Of a stretch of DNA of 9,399 nt, positions 1-6,155 are shown piece by piece. The stretch covers positions 1 through 9,399 of the forward strand of contig JAIRRL010000161.1 of assembly GCA_031255985.1 (NCBI GenBank), given 5' to 3'. Every line of letters starts with the position of its first letter. Within the stretch, counting starts at the first letter, position 1. The notes under the pieces are model-generated. The model worked only from the letters and a program-made list of their open reading frames with translations. It was not told where the DNA came from and searched no databases. Position numbers and translations under genes: made by a program. The DNA comes from Gracilibacteraceae bacterium. Lineage in GTDB: Bacteria > Bacillota > Desulfitobacteriia > Desulfitobacteriales > Syntrophobotulaceae.

Positions 1-620
1 CGGCCGGAAAACTCGGTCGTGAGGCCGCGCACGATCTCCTGGTGGGCGTGATGGGACATGGAGATGTCAAAAGGCGATTTGCGGAATTTGATCGTCAGAA
101 TAAAGAGGAAGCCCAGGAAGATGAAGGGGAGGCTCAAAAACAGCGTCCCGTCGTGGCGGGCGATCTCCAGCGAGCTGAAACTGCCCGTCGCCATATACAT
201 GCCGACTATGGTGAGGATGACCATCGGCTCGTAGGAGACCATTTGCAGCATTTCCCGCTCCGCCCCGATATGGGCGTAAGGGGAGAAAGTGGAATAGGCC
301 GCGATGATCAGAAAAACGCCGGCCAAAGTCAGCGCAAATACCGCCAGCAGCAAATCGCCGCCGCTGAACATGATGCAGCCCGCGATGATTACGAAGACGA
401 AGAAACTGAGGACGTAAACCTTTTGCTGGCGGTTGACCGCGATGGTCTCTTTTTGCCAGAGTTTCAGGACGTCATAGAAGGGCTGCAAAAGCGGCGGGCC
501 GTAGCGGCCCTGCATCCGGGCCGAGATGATCCGGTCAGCCCCGGCCAGCAGCCCGCCAATCAGCGGGGCCGCGATTAAATAAACCAGGGCGCCGATCAGA
601 GCTGTCGCCGAAAAATTCAT
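1..620 (-). CDS. echB: NuoH/EchB-like hydrogenase membrane subunit (partial, 3' end outside window)
   Basis: Hand translation of the minus strand from the ATG at 620 gives 206 residues with no stop before the left edge. This is the membrane-anchor subunit of the complex I subunit 1 family (NuoH, HycD, EchB), which connects the soluble Fe-S/NiFe module to the proton- or sodium-translocating arm. Seen: several hydrophobic segments; the loop SARMQGRYGPP at about 33-43 followed by LLQPFYDVLKLWQKE (about 44-58); the acidic loop AEREMLQMVSYEPM (about 110-123); and FRKSPFDISMSHHAHQEIVRG (about 179-199). These are hallmark quinone-cavity-like loops of the family. HycD/EchB proteins are usually about 280-310 residues, so roughly two thirds is present. 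The start codon overlaps the stop of the upstream NuoL-like gene by one base (TAATG), which implies translational coupling. The Ech assignment rests on the L-then-H gene order; a formate-hydrogenlyase (HycD/HyfC) version is the main alternative. Confidence 0.88.
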   Translation of the reverse strand, partial: MNFSATALIGALVYLIAAPLIGGLLAGADRIISARMQGRYGPPLLQPFYDVLKLWQKETIAVNRQQKVYVLSFFVFVIIAGCIMFSGGDLLLAVFALTLAGVFLIIAAYSTFSPYAHIGAEREMLQMVSYEPMVILTIVGMYMATGSFSSLEIARHDGTLFLSLPFIFLGFLFILTIKFRKSPFDISMSHHAHQEIVRGLTTEFSG

Positions 621-2521
621 TATACCACCACCCCCAGCATTATTATGATCAAAATCGTGGTCGCGACCACCCCCAGCGGAATGAGGCGGTTTTCGCCAAA
701 AATATCTTCTAAATACATGCTTTTCAGCGTTACCTGAATATCCTGCCCCATGGAGCCGTGAAATTTTTCCTTTTCCGCCAGATTAGCCCCGCCCAGATAC
801 TGCGGGCGCAGGGAGCGCGTTTCTTTTTTGCCGGGAAAAATCAGGGGCAAGGCCAGCAGGAACACGACCGCCATCATGAAGAGCAAAGTGGCGGTGTTGC
901 CAGCGTTCTGCCAGAATATCTGCCGGTAAGCGCTGAAGATAAAAGGCTCCAGAAAATACTTGGAGATCAGCGGGAATAAAGCGCAGACCAGCGCCGTCAT
1001 AACCGCCAAGGCGGCCAAAGTGAAAGTCTGGGTGCTTGGCACGCGCGTATTGACTTTCTCCGGCGCGGATTTGACGATCAGGATTTTGCCCAGCCATTTG
1101 ATCCAGAACATCAAAGTCACCGCGCTGCCGAAAGCCACGAATATCGTCAGGATGGGGTTGGCGTCCACCAAACCCTCCAGCGTCGCCCATTTGCTGATCA
1201 GCATCCCGAACGGGGCGAGGAACATGCCGGCTATGCCGACGGTCATACATGCCGCCACGCGCGGCAAATAACCCGCCAGCCCGTCCATGGACTCGATCCG
1301 CCTGTCGCCGACCGCGTGTTCGACCGTGCCGACGGAAAGAAAGAGCAAGGATTTGGCGATGGCGTGGAAAATGACGAGCATCACCGCCGCCCAGGCCAGT
1401 TTGTGGCTGCCGATGCCGGCGCAGACGATGATGAGACCGAGATTGGCGATGGTGGAATAAGCCAGGACGCGCTTGGCGTCGTTCTGGCTTATGGCGGCGC
1501 AGGAGGTGAGTAAAAATGTGACCGCGCCGACCAAGGCCACGAAAAGACCGACGGTTTTGCCGCCTTCCACATAAACAAAAACAGGCGAGAGGCGGATCAC
1601 CAGGTATACGCCCGCTTTCACCATAGTGCTGGAATGAAGCAAGGCGGAAACGGGGGTCGGCGCGACCATCGCTCCCAGCAGCCAGGAACTGAAGGGCAGC
1701 TGGGCCGATTTGGCCAGGCCGGCAAAAGCGAGGAGGGCGGCGGGCAGAAGCGCCGCGCCGGCCGGGAGACCGCGCAAATCGCTCAAGGCGACGGTATGGG
1801 CGTTTATATTTAGAAAGAAGAGGGCGGCGGAAAAGGCGAGACCGCCGAGCAAATTGAGTTTCAGGGCGAGAAAGGAGTTGCGTACCGCCGCCTCGTCCCG
1901 CCCGTAGCCGATGAGGAAGAAGGAGCAGAAAGTCGTGACTTCCCAGAAGAAGAACATCCACATGAGATTATTGGCAAATACAAGTCCGTTCATCACGCCG
2001 AGGAAGGCGAAGACGATGAAAAAAAAGAAATTGGAACGATCCGGCGCGTCCTTGCGGTGATGATGGTATTCCTCCATGTAACCGAGGGCGAAAACCCCGA
2101 TCAGACTGCCGACGACGCCGATGATGAGCGCCATGATTACCGACAGGTTGTCCACGAACAGATTGCTGGCCACATGCACTTTGTCCGCCAGGCGCGCTTC
2201 GTAAACGATTGTCATGATCAGTCCGGCCAGCATGAGGCCGAGCGCCAGATATTGTTTTTGCCGGAAGGAAATGACAATGATGACGCCGCCCAACACGATT
2301 TCCGCCGCGAAGATAAGCAAATCGACCGCGTGGCCTCCGACCGCGAAATACACCGGCCCGTCGCGGCCCAGCGCCTGCGCGGCCAAAACCACCGAAGCCC
2401 CCGCGATGAGGGCGGCGGAAACGCAGACAGCGAGGCGGCGCGCCTGCCCCGCCGGAACAGCCAGAAGCAGAAAGGCCGCCGCCACGGGGAACAGGATCAG
2501 GAATAACAGCAATGTTTGCAT
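620..2521 (-). CDS. echA: NuoL/EchA-like ion-translocating subunit of Ech-type membrane-bound hydrogenase
   Basis: The 633-residue polytopic membrane protein belongs to the proton-conducting antiporter-like family (NuoL/NuoM/MrpA/EchA/HycC). In an Ech hydrogenase it couples ferredoxin-dependent H2 turnover to ion pumping across the cytoplasmic membrane. Seen: a conserved Trp-Glu in FFWEVTTFCSFFLIGY (E194), which is the hydrogenase-type version of the key glutamate helix; LKLN (K221); GLAKSAQLPFSSWLLGAMVAPTPVSALLHSSTMVKAG (K271, H296, K302 in about 268-304); DAKRVLAYSTI (K350); and HAIAKSLLF (K390). These charged residues in helices form the family's ion path. Length fits EchA/HycC. No NuoK-, NuoN- or NuoJ-like neighbour is seen, which argues against a full complex I. 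It is the first gene after a strong promoter and is joined by TAATG to the NuoH-like gene. The Shine-Dalgarno match (AGGGG, 14 bases before the ATG) is weak and distant. Other possibilities are HycC/HyfB of formate hydrogenlyase or an Mbh-type subunit. Confidence 0.85.
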   Translation of the reverse strand: MQTLLLFLILFPVAAAFLLLAVPAGQARRLAVCVSAALIAGASVVLAAQALGRDGPVYFAVGGHAVDLLIFAAEIVLGGVIIVISFRQKQYLALGLMLAGLIMTIVYEARLADKVHVASNLFVDNLSVIMALIIGVVGSLIGVFALGYMEEYHHHRKDAPDRSNFFFFIVFAFLGVMNGLVFANNLMWMFFFWEVTTFCSFFLIGYGRDEAAVRNSFLALKLNLLGGLAFSAALFFLNINAHTVALSDLRGLPAGAALLPAALLAFAGLAKSAQLPFSSWLLGAMVAPTPVSALLHSSTMVKAGVYLVIRLSPVFVYVEGGKTVGLFVALVGAVTFLLTSCAAISQNDAKRVLAYSTIANLGLIIVCAGIGSHKLAWAAVMLVIFHAIAKSLLFLSVGTVEHAVGDRRIESMDGLAGYLPRVAACMTVGIAGMFLAPFGMLISKWATLEGLVDANPILTIFVAFGSAVTLMFWIKWLGKILIVKSAPEKVNTRVPSTQTFTLAALAVMTALVCALFPLISKYFLEPFIFSAYRQIFWQNAGNTATLLFMMAVVFLLALPLIFPGKKETRSLRPQYLGGANLAEKEKFHGSMGQDIQVTLKSMYLEDIFGENRLIPLGVVATTILIIIMLGVVV

Positions 2522-2567
2522 ACTGGTGCGTTCAACCCCTTATTATTCTTTATCACCGAACAAACTA

Positions 2568-2596
2568 ATTATAAATTGAAATAACAATAATATCAA
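2568..2596 (-). promoter_or_regulatory. Sigma-A promoter of the Ech-type hydrogenase operon
   Basis: On the minus strand TTGATA (2596-2591) is followed after exactly 17 bases by TATAAT (2573-2568). This is one mismatch from the full consensus at the optimal spacing. The predicted start of transcription is near 2561, giving a leader of about 40 bases before the echA-like ATG. The surrounding gap is very AT-rich compared with the genes. Confidence 0.8.
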
Positions 2597-2640
2597 CCGG
2601 TTTTATTAAAAAATAATTGAGATATTGCCGGCCAATTAGA

Positions 2641-2713
2641 GAAAATTTTCACATTTGTCGAACTTTGCTGAAAAACTATTTCTTTTCTTGTATTGTTGGA
2701 GAAACTTTTCACA
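2641..2713. repeat. Two near-identical 13-mers upstream of the hydrogenase promoter
   Basis: GAAAATTTTCACA at 2641-2653 and GAAACTTTTCACA at 2701-2713 differ at one base and are exactly 60 bases apart. Each contains or nearly contains the palindrome GAAAATTTTC. Both lie upstream of the echA-like promoter (-35 at 2596), and downstream of or close to the end of the exporter gene. They could be binding sites for a regulator of the hydrogenase operon; this is inference, and AT-rich chance similarity is possible. Confidence 0.4.
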
Positions 2714-2728
2714 ATTTACTTGCCTGAA

Positions 2729-4168
2729 CTATACAGTCTCCGGCGGTTGAACGGTTTTCAGCCGGAGGCAAATCAGAAGCGAGAGCAAAGAGACGACGGC
2801 GGCGGCGGCGACGACGCATTTCAGCGCCAGCAGATAAGCGTCGGCGTAGGGGGCCGTCAGGGCGAAATGCTGGCGCAACGGCATAAAAACGCCGGTCGCG
2901 GCGGCCGTGCCGATGCAGAAAGCGAGATTGCGGTTGGTGGCGATGAAACCGCCGGCGTACCCGGCGTATTTCCTCCCGGCCGCCGTCATGATTTCGCTGT
3001 TATTGGGAGTGTTCAGCATACCCATGCCGCAACCCATGAGGGCCATACCGGCGGCGAAGTGGAGGAGCGACGGCGCCGGGCCGAGGAACAACAGGAGCAG
3101 GAGGGCGGCGATAAACACCGCCAGCGCCGCCGGCATGAGGCGCAAAGCGCCGATTTTATCGGAAAGCGCGCCGGAGAGCGGGGCGGTGATCGCCATGCAC
3201 AGGGGCGAAATCATCATCAGGAGACCGACCGTGCCGACCGGCAGTTTCCACAGTTCCACCAGAAAAAACGGCAGGAGATAACCCACGGCCATATTGGCGC
3301 AATAGCTGAGAAAGGTGACGAGATTGCCGAGCGAAAAGCGCGGATTGGCGAGCAGCCCCGAATCCCAGAGGGGGGCGGGATGGCGTCTTTCCACCAGGAC
3401 GAACACCGGCAAAACCAGGAGGAAGACAAGGCCGAACCAGCGGCCGATGTGAAAATTGTCGTTGAAAAAGAAGATGAGAGACGAGATGAGGGCGCCCAGC
3501 AAAGCCGCGCCCAGGATGTCCAGCGGCGGCCGGTTTTGGGCGGGCGGGGCGGGAACGCGCAGATAACGCAGGCCGACCAGGAGGGAGAGCAGGCCGAGCG
3601 GCACGTTGACGAAAAATATGACCTGCCAGGTGAAATAAGTAAGGATGAGGCCGCCGACAGACGGGCCGCACATGCCGCCGATGCCGACCACCAGCACATT
3701 GATGCCCAGGGCCATGCCGCGCTGAGAGAGAGGAAAAACGTTGACGATGATCCCCGCGCCCGTGGCCATGAGCATGGCCGCTCCCATCGCCTGGAGGACG
3801 CGGCTCAGGAGCAGCGCGGCCAGGGAGCCGGAAAGACCGCAGCAAACAGAGCCGGCGGAAAAAACCACCAGACCGGCGAGGTATATTTTGTGCCCGCCGA
3901 CGCGATCCCCGATTCTCCCCAGCAGGAGCATGAGAGCGCTGACGACCAGCAGATAAGTAGTAGTCACTAATTGCACATAATCAAGATTGATATTGAAATA
4001 TTCGCTTATTATCGGGTTGGCGACGTTAAGACTGCTGGCGTTGACGCCGGACATCAAGGTTCCCAGCGATATGACGACAAGCGAAATCCATTTCTTATGG
4101 CGCCGGCCCTGTTCCTCCGGCTGTTCCTGGGGTTGCTCCCGGGGCGCGGTTTTTTCTGCGGGCTGCAT
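2729..4168 (-). CDS. MFS transporter, DHA2 (EmrB/QacA-like) 14-helix drug/H+ antiporter
   Basis: The 479-residue membrane protein is of the major facilitator superfamily, DHA2 branch, whose members usually export drugs or metabolites in exchange for protons. Seen: a hydrophilic Gln/Glu/Pro-rich N-terminus (1-26); a first helix ending in VNASSLNVANPII, which takes the place of the DHA2 motif lDxTvvNvALP; motif A GRIGDRVGGHK (84-94); RVLQAMGAAM (about 123-132); motif C GPSVGG (168-173); and VNVPLGL (188-194), typical of EmrB/QacA. Hydrophobic segments continue to a second half with LSGALSDKIGALRL. Oddity: the usual Asp of the first-helix motif is Asn (N43), so proton coupling could differ. The start is supported by GGAGGG about 5 bases before the ATG. 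The gene is divergent from the acetamidase family gene, with 334 bases between them. No clear terminator was seen after the TAG at 2729. The substrate cannot be told. Confidence 0.9.
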   Translation of the reverse strand: MQPAEKTAPREQPQEQPEEQGRRHKKWISLVVISLGTLMSGVNASSLNVANPIISEYFNINLDYVQLVTTTYLLVVSALMLLLGRIGDRVGGHKIYLAGLVVFSAGSVCCGLSGSLAALLLSRVLQAMGAAMLMATGAGIIVNVFPLSQRGMALGINVLVVGIGGMCGPSVGGLILTYFTWQVIFFVNVPLGLLSLLVGLRYLRVPAPPAQNRPPLDILGAALLGALISSLIFFFNDNFHIGRWFGLVFLLVLPVFVLVERRHPAPLWDSGLLANPRFSLGNLVTFLSYCANMAVGYLLPFFLVELWKLPVGTVGLLMMISPLCMAITAPLSGALSDKIGALRLMPAALAVFIAALLLLLFLGPAPSLLHFAAGMALMGCGMGMLNTPNNSEIMTAAGRKYAGYAGGFIATNRNLAFCIGTAAATGVFMPLRQHFALTAPYADAYLLALKCVVAAAAVVSLLSLLICLRLKTVQPPETV

Positions 4169-4227
4169 TTTTCCCTCCGGATTTTCTCATGGCAGGAGTT
4201 TGTTATGGCAGTAGTTGGCGTAAATGG

Positions 4228-4243
4228 TTTTTTCAGGAAAAAA
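4228..4243. repeat. Perfect palindrome in the exporter leader
   Basis: TTTTTTCAGGAAAAAA consists of 7-base arms TTTTTTC and GAAAAAA around AG. It lies 60-75 bases upstream of the exporter ATG, between that start and the best -10 candidate on the minus strand. Its position would suit an operator for a transporter repressor. Homopolymer runs make chance occurrence fairly likely. Confidence 0.35.
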
Positions 4244-4262
4244 ATAAACTCCCGGCGCTGTT

Positions 4263-4279
4263 TGCGCGGTATGCGCGGT
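4263..4279. repeat. Tandem direct repeat TGCGCGGT x2
   Basis: TGCGCGGT occurs at 4263-4270 and again at 4272-4279, a 9-base period with one base between. It lies in the exporter leader, 95-111 bases upstream of its start. Short tandem copies of this sort can be activator half-sites, but there is no further evidence. Confidence 0.3.
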
Positions 4280-4376
4280 TGAATCGATAGTCACAGTATA
4301 ACACCGGCGGAGGAATAATAAAACACCTTTTTACGCCCCGGGCGGATTAATTATGGCGCTGATCCCGTCTCCGTGG

Positions 4377-4397
4377 GGGACGCCGCTTCGGCGTCCC
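4377..4397. repeat. Perfect 9-bp stem-loop GGGACGCCG/CGGCGTCCC
   Basis: GGGACGCCG (4377-4385), loop CTT, then CGGCGTCCC (4389-4397) form a perfect GC-rich hairpin. A run of five T lies at 4408-4412, ten bases beyond the stem, so it is a poor intrinsic terminator. No gene ends just before it on either strand, because both neighbours start from this gap. It may be a dispersed palindromic repeat, a remnant terminator of a lost gene, or an insulator between divergent units. Confidence 0.6.
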
Positions 4398-4433
4398 GGG
4401 ATTCCGATTTTTGTGGAATTCTTTACAGTTTTA

Positions 4434-4442
4434 TGTTATGAT
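4434..4442 (+). promoter_or_regulatory. Candidate extended -10 promoter of the acetamidase family gene
   Basis: TG at 4434-4435, one base, then TATGAT at 4437-4442 form an extended -10 element (TGnTATGAT). No good -35 lies 16-18 bases upstream; TTGTGG at 4411-4416 is 20 bases away. Transcription would start near 4449, leaving a leader of about 54 bases that contains a strong ribosome-binding site. Confidence 0.4.
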
Positions 4443-4502
4443 GATAAAAAGCAAACGCAATGGCAATAAAACCATGCGAAAGAAAAGGAGGTTCCAACAA
4501 TT

Positions 4503-5399
4503 ATGGCAATTATACCCATCATTGAAAAAACGTTCTTCCATTTTGACCCTAAGAACGAACCGGCGGCTACCGTCGATTCAGGCGAGATTGTCGTCCTGAA
4601 AACCAGAGACGCTTTCGACAATGGCTTGAAGCCGGGGGTTCCCCCGCCGGCGGAATTTGATCTGGAGGCGATGGATCCGGCGACCGGCCCGGTGTTCGTT
4701 CGCGGAGCCCAAGCCGGCGACGCGCTGAAAGTCGATATTCTCGACATCCAGGTGTACGAGCAGGGGGTGACAATGGCGGCCCCCAATGTCGGCGCCCTGC
4801 GCGATACGGTGGAAACCAGGGCTCAGTTCATAAAAGTGAAGGACGGCTGGATCGAATTCAAAAAAGACTGGCTCATTAAAGCGGATCCCATGATCGGCGT
4901 TATCGGCACGACCCCGCCTGAGCGGATTCACGCCGGCTGGCAGGGCGATTTCGGCGGCAATATCGACACCAAGCAAGTGAAAAAAGGCGCGACTATTTAT
5001 CTGCCGGTTTATGTGGACGGCGCTCTCTTTGGCTGCGGCGATTTGCACGCGGTGCAGGGAGACGGCGAACTCTGCGGCACCGGCGTGGAAATTCCGGGGG
5101 AAGTGACGGTTCGGCTCTCGGTTTTGAAAGGTCTGGGCCTGACGCAGCCGGTCGTGGAAACTCATGATAAATGGTATGTACTCGCTACCAACAAGGATTT
5201 TTACGAAGGCCAGCGCAAAGCCCTGCTTTATATGCAGAAGCTGCTATGCCAGGCTTATGGCTTTGATAACACGGAAGCTTTCATGTATTTATCGCTTCAG
5301 GGCGATTTTGAAAATTCACAGGTATGCCTGCCGGCGCCCTGCGAGTCTGTGTTCCGGATCGGCGTTCCCAAGATTCCCGGCAAACCGCTGATAAAATAA
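4503..5399 (+). CDS. Acetamidase/formamidase family protein
   Basis: The 298-residue cytoplasmic enzyme has the FmdA/AmdA (acetamidase/formamidase) fold. The family hydrolyses short amides such as formamide or acetamide to the acid and ammonia; the true substrate here is unknown. Seen: no signal peptide; GDFGGNIDTK at 148-157; the family block FGCGDLHAVQGDGELCGTGVE at 176-196, containing Cys178, Asp180, His182 and the GDGE segment that line the metal-containing active site region in this family; and a C-terminal SVFRIGVP segment. The length fits the roughly 300-residue short form common in Bacillota. The start has AAAGGAGG 11 bases upstream. It is transcribed away from the exporter; 68 bases downstream begins the cysteine-rich small gene. 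A role in nitrogen supply from amides is inferred from the family only. Some family members are annotated without a confirmed activity. Confidence 0.92.
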   Translation: MAIIPIIEKTFFHFDPKNEPAATVDSGEIVVLKTRDAFDNGLKPGVPPPAEFDLEAMDPATGPVFVRGAQAGDALKVDILDIQVYEQGVTMAAPNVGALRDTVETRAQFIKVKDGWIEFKKDWLIKADPMIGVIGTTPPERIHAGWQGDFGGNIDTKQVKKGATIYLPVYVDGALFGCGDLHAVQGDGELCGTGVEIPGEVTVRLSVLKGLGLTQPVVETHDKWYVLATNKDFYEGQRKALLYMQKLLCQAYGFDNTEAFMYLSLQGDFENSQVCLPAPCESVFRIGVPKIPGKPLIK

Positions 5400-5467
5400 A
5401 ATAACCTGAGTTTTACAGAACTTTGCGCCGCGTAAATGCTCAGCGCGACAAAGGACGAGGCTAATTC

Positions 5468-5659
5468 ATGGAAATCAACGCGGACAGACCGGCGCCGCGC
5501 AAAAAAGTAAAAGATCTGACGCTGGCCGAATTCGCCGCTTTATGTAAACGATGTCAAACTTGTCCGACGGAGGGCAGGATTTGCGAACACAGAAGTCCGC
5601 GCTATTGGCCCGGCGCCGCCTGTTGGCAGGATGAGATTGAAGTCCCGGAGAGCAAGTGA
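5468..5659 (+). CDS. Small cysteine-rich protein of unknown function
   Basis: The 63-residue reading frame starts with ATG and has GAGG 7 bases upstream. I do not recognise the family. Seen: a basic, proline-containing N-terminus (DRPAPRKKVKDLT), a short helix-like stretch LAEFAALC, then cysteines at 26, 29, 32, 39 and 52 in the pattern C-x2-C-x2-C-x6-C-x12-C, with His41 nearby and Trp47/Trp53 near the end. This spacing suggests a small metal (zinc) or Fe-S binding site, which is inference. There is no signal peptide or membrane segment. It could share a transcript with the acetamidase family gene (68-base gap, no terminator seen). It ends 11 bases before the convergent tRNA-Gly. The cysteine pattern and ribosome-binding site favour a real gene over chance. 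Confidence 0.6.
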   Translation: MEINADRPAPRKKVKDLTLAEFAALCKRCQTCPTEGRICEHRSPRYWPGAACWQDEIEVPESK

Positions 5660-5670
5660 ACCGCCAGATT

Positions 5671-5745
5671 TGGAGCGGGCAACGGGATTCGAACCCGCGA
5701 CACCCGGCTTGGGAAGCCGGTGCTCTACCACTGAGCTACGCCCGC
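5671..5745 (-). tRNA. tRNA-Gly (anticodon CCC)
   Basis: On the minus strand the acceptor GCGGGCG (5745-5739) pairs with TGCCCGC. The D-arm GTAGCTCAGTGGTAGAGC, anticodon stem CCGGC/GCCGG with loop TTCCCAA, and T-arm with GGTTCGAATCC are all present. The anticodon CCC (5713-5711) reads GGG. The CCA end is encoded (5673-5671). It has its own promoter. No intrinsic terminator is evident before the convergent small gene. Confidence 0.97.
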
Positions 5746-5763
5746 TCGTCCGGTTCGCTGAAC

Positions 5764-5792
5764 ATTATACTACAGTTTTCGTCCCGCCGCAA
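5764..5792 (-). promoter_or_regulatory. Promoter of tRNA-Gly
   Basis: On the minus strand TTGCGG (5792-5787), 17 bases, TATAAT (5769-5764). The -10 is perfect and the -35 keeps TTG. Transcription should start near 5757, about 12 bases before the mature tRNA 5' end. Confidence 0.75.
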
Positions 5793-5820
5793 GTTTTCCT
5801 GCTTGTTTTTGCAAAACTAC

Positions 5821-5849
5821 TTGCGCCGCGCAAAATTGTGTGGTATCCT
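5821..5849 (+). promoter_or_regulatory. Promoter of tRNA-Leu/tRNA-Arg pair
   Basis: TTGCGC (5821-5826), 17 bases, TATCCT (5844-5849), with TG one base before the -10 (extended -10). Transcription should start near 5856, about 39 bases before tRNA-Leu. The -35 is part of a palindrome TTGCGC-C-GCGCAA at 5821-5833. The opposite tRNA-Gly promoter begins only 28 bases away, back to back. Confidence 0.6.
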
Positions 5850-5894
5850 TTGTAGGAGCCAAAACCACCGGGTTCGTCCCGGTTAACAGCTCCG

Positions 5895-5979
5895 GCGGGA
5901 GTGGCGGAACTGGCAGACGCGCACGTTTGAGGGGCGTGTGGTTAATACCGTGCGGGTTCAAGTCCCGCCTTCCGCACCA
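5895..5979 (+). tRNA. tRNA-Leu (anticodon GAG)
   Basis: The acceptor GCGGGAG pairs with CTTCCGC. The class II layout has the D-arm TGGCGGAACTGGCAGACGC, the anticodon stem CACGT/GCGTG with loop TTGAGGG (anticodon GAG), a long variable arm, and T-arm GCGGG-TTCAAGT-CCCGC. The discriminator is A and CCA is encoded at 5977-5979. It is followed after 5 bases by tRNA-Arg. Confidence 0.97.
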
Positions 5980-5984
5980 TGTTA

Positions 5985-6061
<77 letters not shown>

Positions 6062-6071
6062 GGAAAATCAG

Positions 6072-6103
6072 GGCTTTCGGCTTTTTTGCCGAAAGCCTTT
6101 CTA
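6072..6103 (+). terminator. Intrinsic terminator after the tRNA pair
   Basis: GGCTTTCGGC (6072-6081) and GCCGAAAGCC (6088-6097) form a perfect 10-bp stem around six T, followed by TTTCTATT. It lies just after tRNA-Arg and before the rplU promoter, so it separates the tRNA unit from the ribosomal operon. The T tract is interrupted, so the terminator may be somewhat leaky. Confidence 0.8.
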
Positions 6104-6120
6104 TTGTAAAAAATTTACAG

Positions 6121-6149
6121 TTGACAAGCCGCCTTCAGGCGAGTATAAT
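6121..6149 (+). promoter_or_regulatory. Perfect-consensus sigma-A promoter of the rplU operon
   Basis: TTGACA (6121-6126), 17 bases, TATAAT (6144-6149): both hexamers match the consensus exactly at the optimal spacing. Transcription should start near 6156. The spacer holds an inverted repeat CGCCT-TC-AGGCG (6130-6141). Confidence 0.9.
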
Positions 6150-6155
6150 TTTTAA

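Larger units (their letters stand above)
4169..4502. other. Divergent intergenic region between exporter and acetamidase family gene
   Basis: This 334-base gap contains the start regions of both neighbours and no gene that I can support. It holds an A/T palindrome (4228-4243), a tandem 8-mer (4263-4279), a perfect 9-bp hairpin (4377-4397) and an extended -10 element on the plus strand (4434-4442). For the exporter, a possible minus-strand -10 is TATACT at 4300-4295, but no good -35 faces it, so that promoter is not settled. Confidence 0.5.

Noticed and set aside
42..578. 178-residue plus-strand frame at the left edge
   Set aside because: It is antisense to the NuoH-like gene, whose conserved loops are clear.
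783..1961. 392-residue open frame on the minus strand
   Set aside because: It is an out-of-frame shadow of the NuoL-like gene, Arg/Gly/His-rich without motifs.
3156..3845. 229-residue minus-strand frame
   Set aside because: It is an alternative frame within the exporter gene and has no coding signature.
2693..3970. 425-residue open frame on the plus strand
   Set aside because: It is antisense to the DHA2 exporter, is rich in Glu/Gln/Arg/Asp/His without family motifs, and has no ribosome-binding site; the minus-strand frame has clear membrane-protein and MFS motifs.
5400..5467. Possible terminator or promoter between the acetamidase family gene and the small gene
   Set aside because: No stable hairpin with a T tract was found; TTTACA and TAAATG are only 15 bases apart, too weak to call.
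5540..5886. Short frames on both strands across the tRNA-Gly region (for example ...VAGSNPVARS..., ...FEPATPGLGSRCSTTELRP...)
   Set aside because: These are the well-known spurious translations of tRNA genes.
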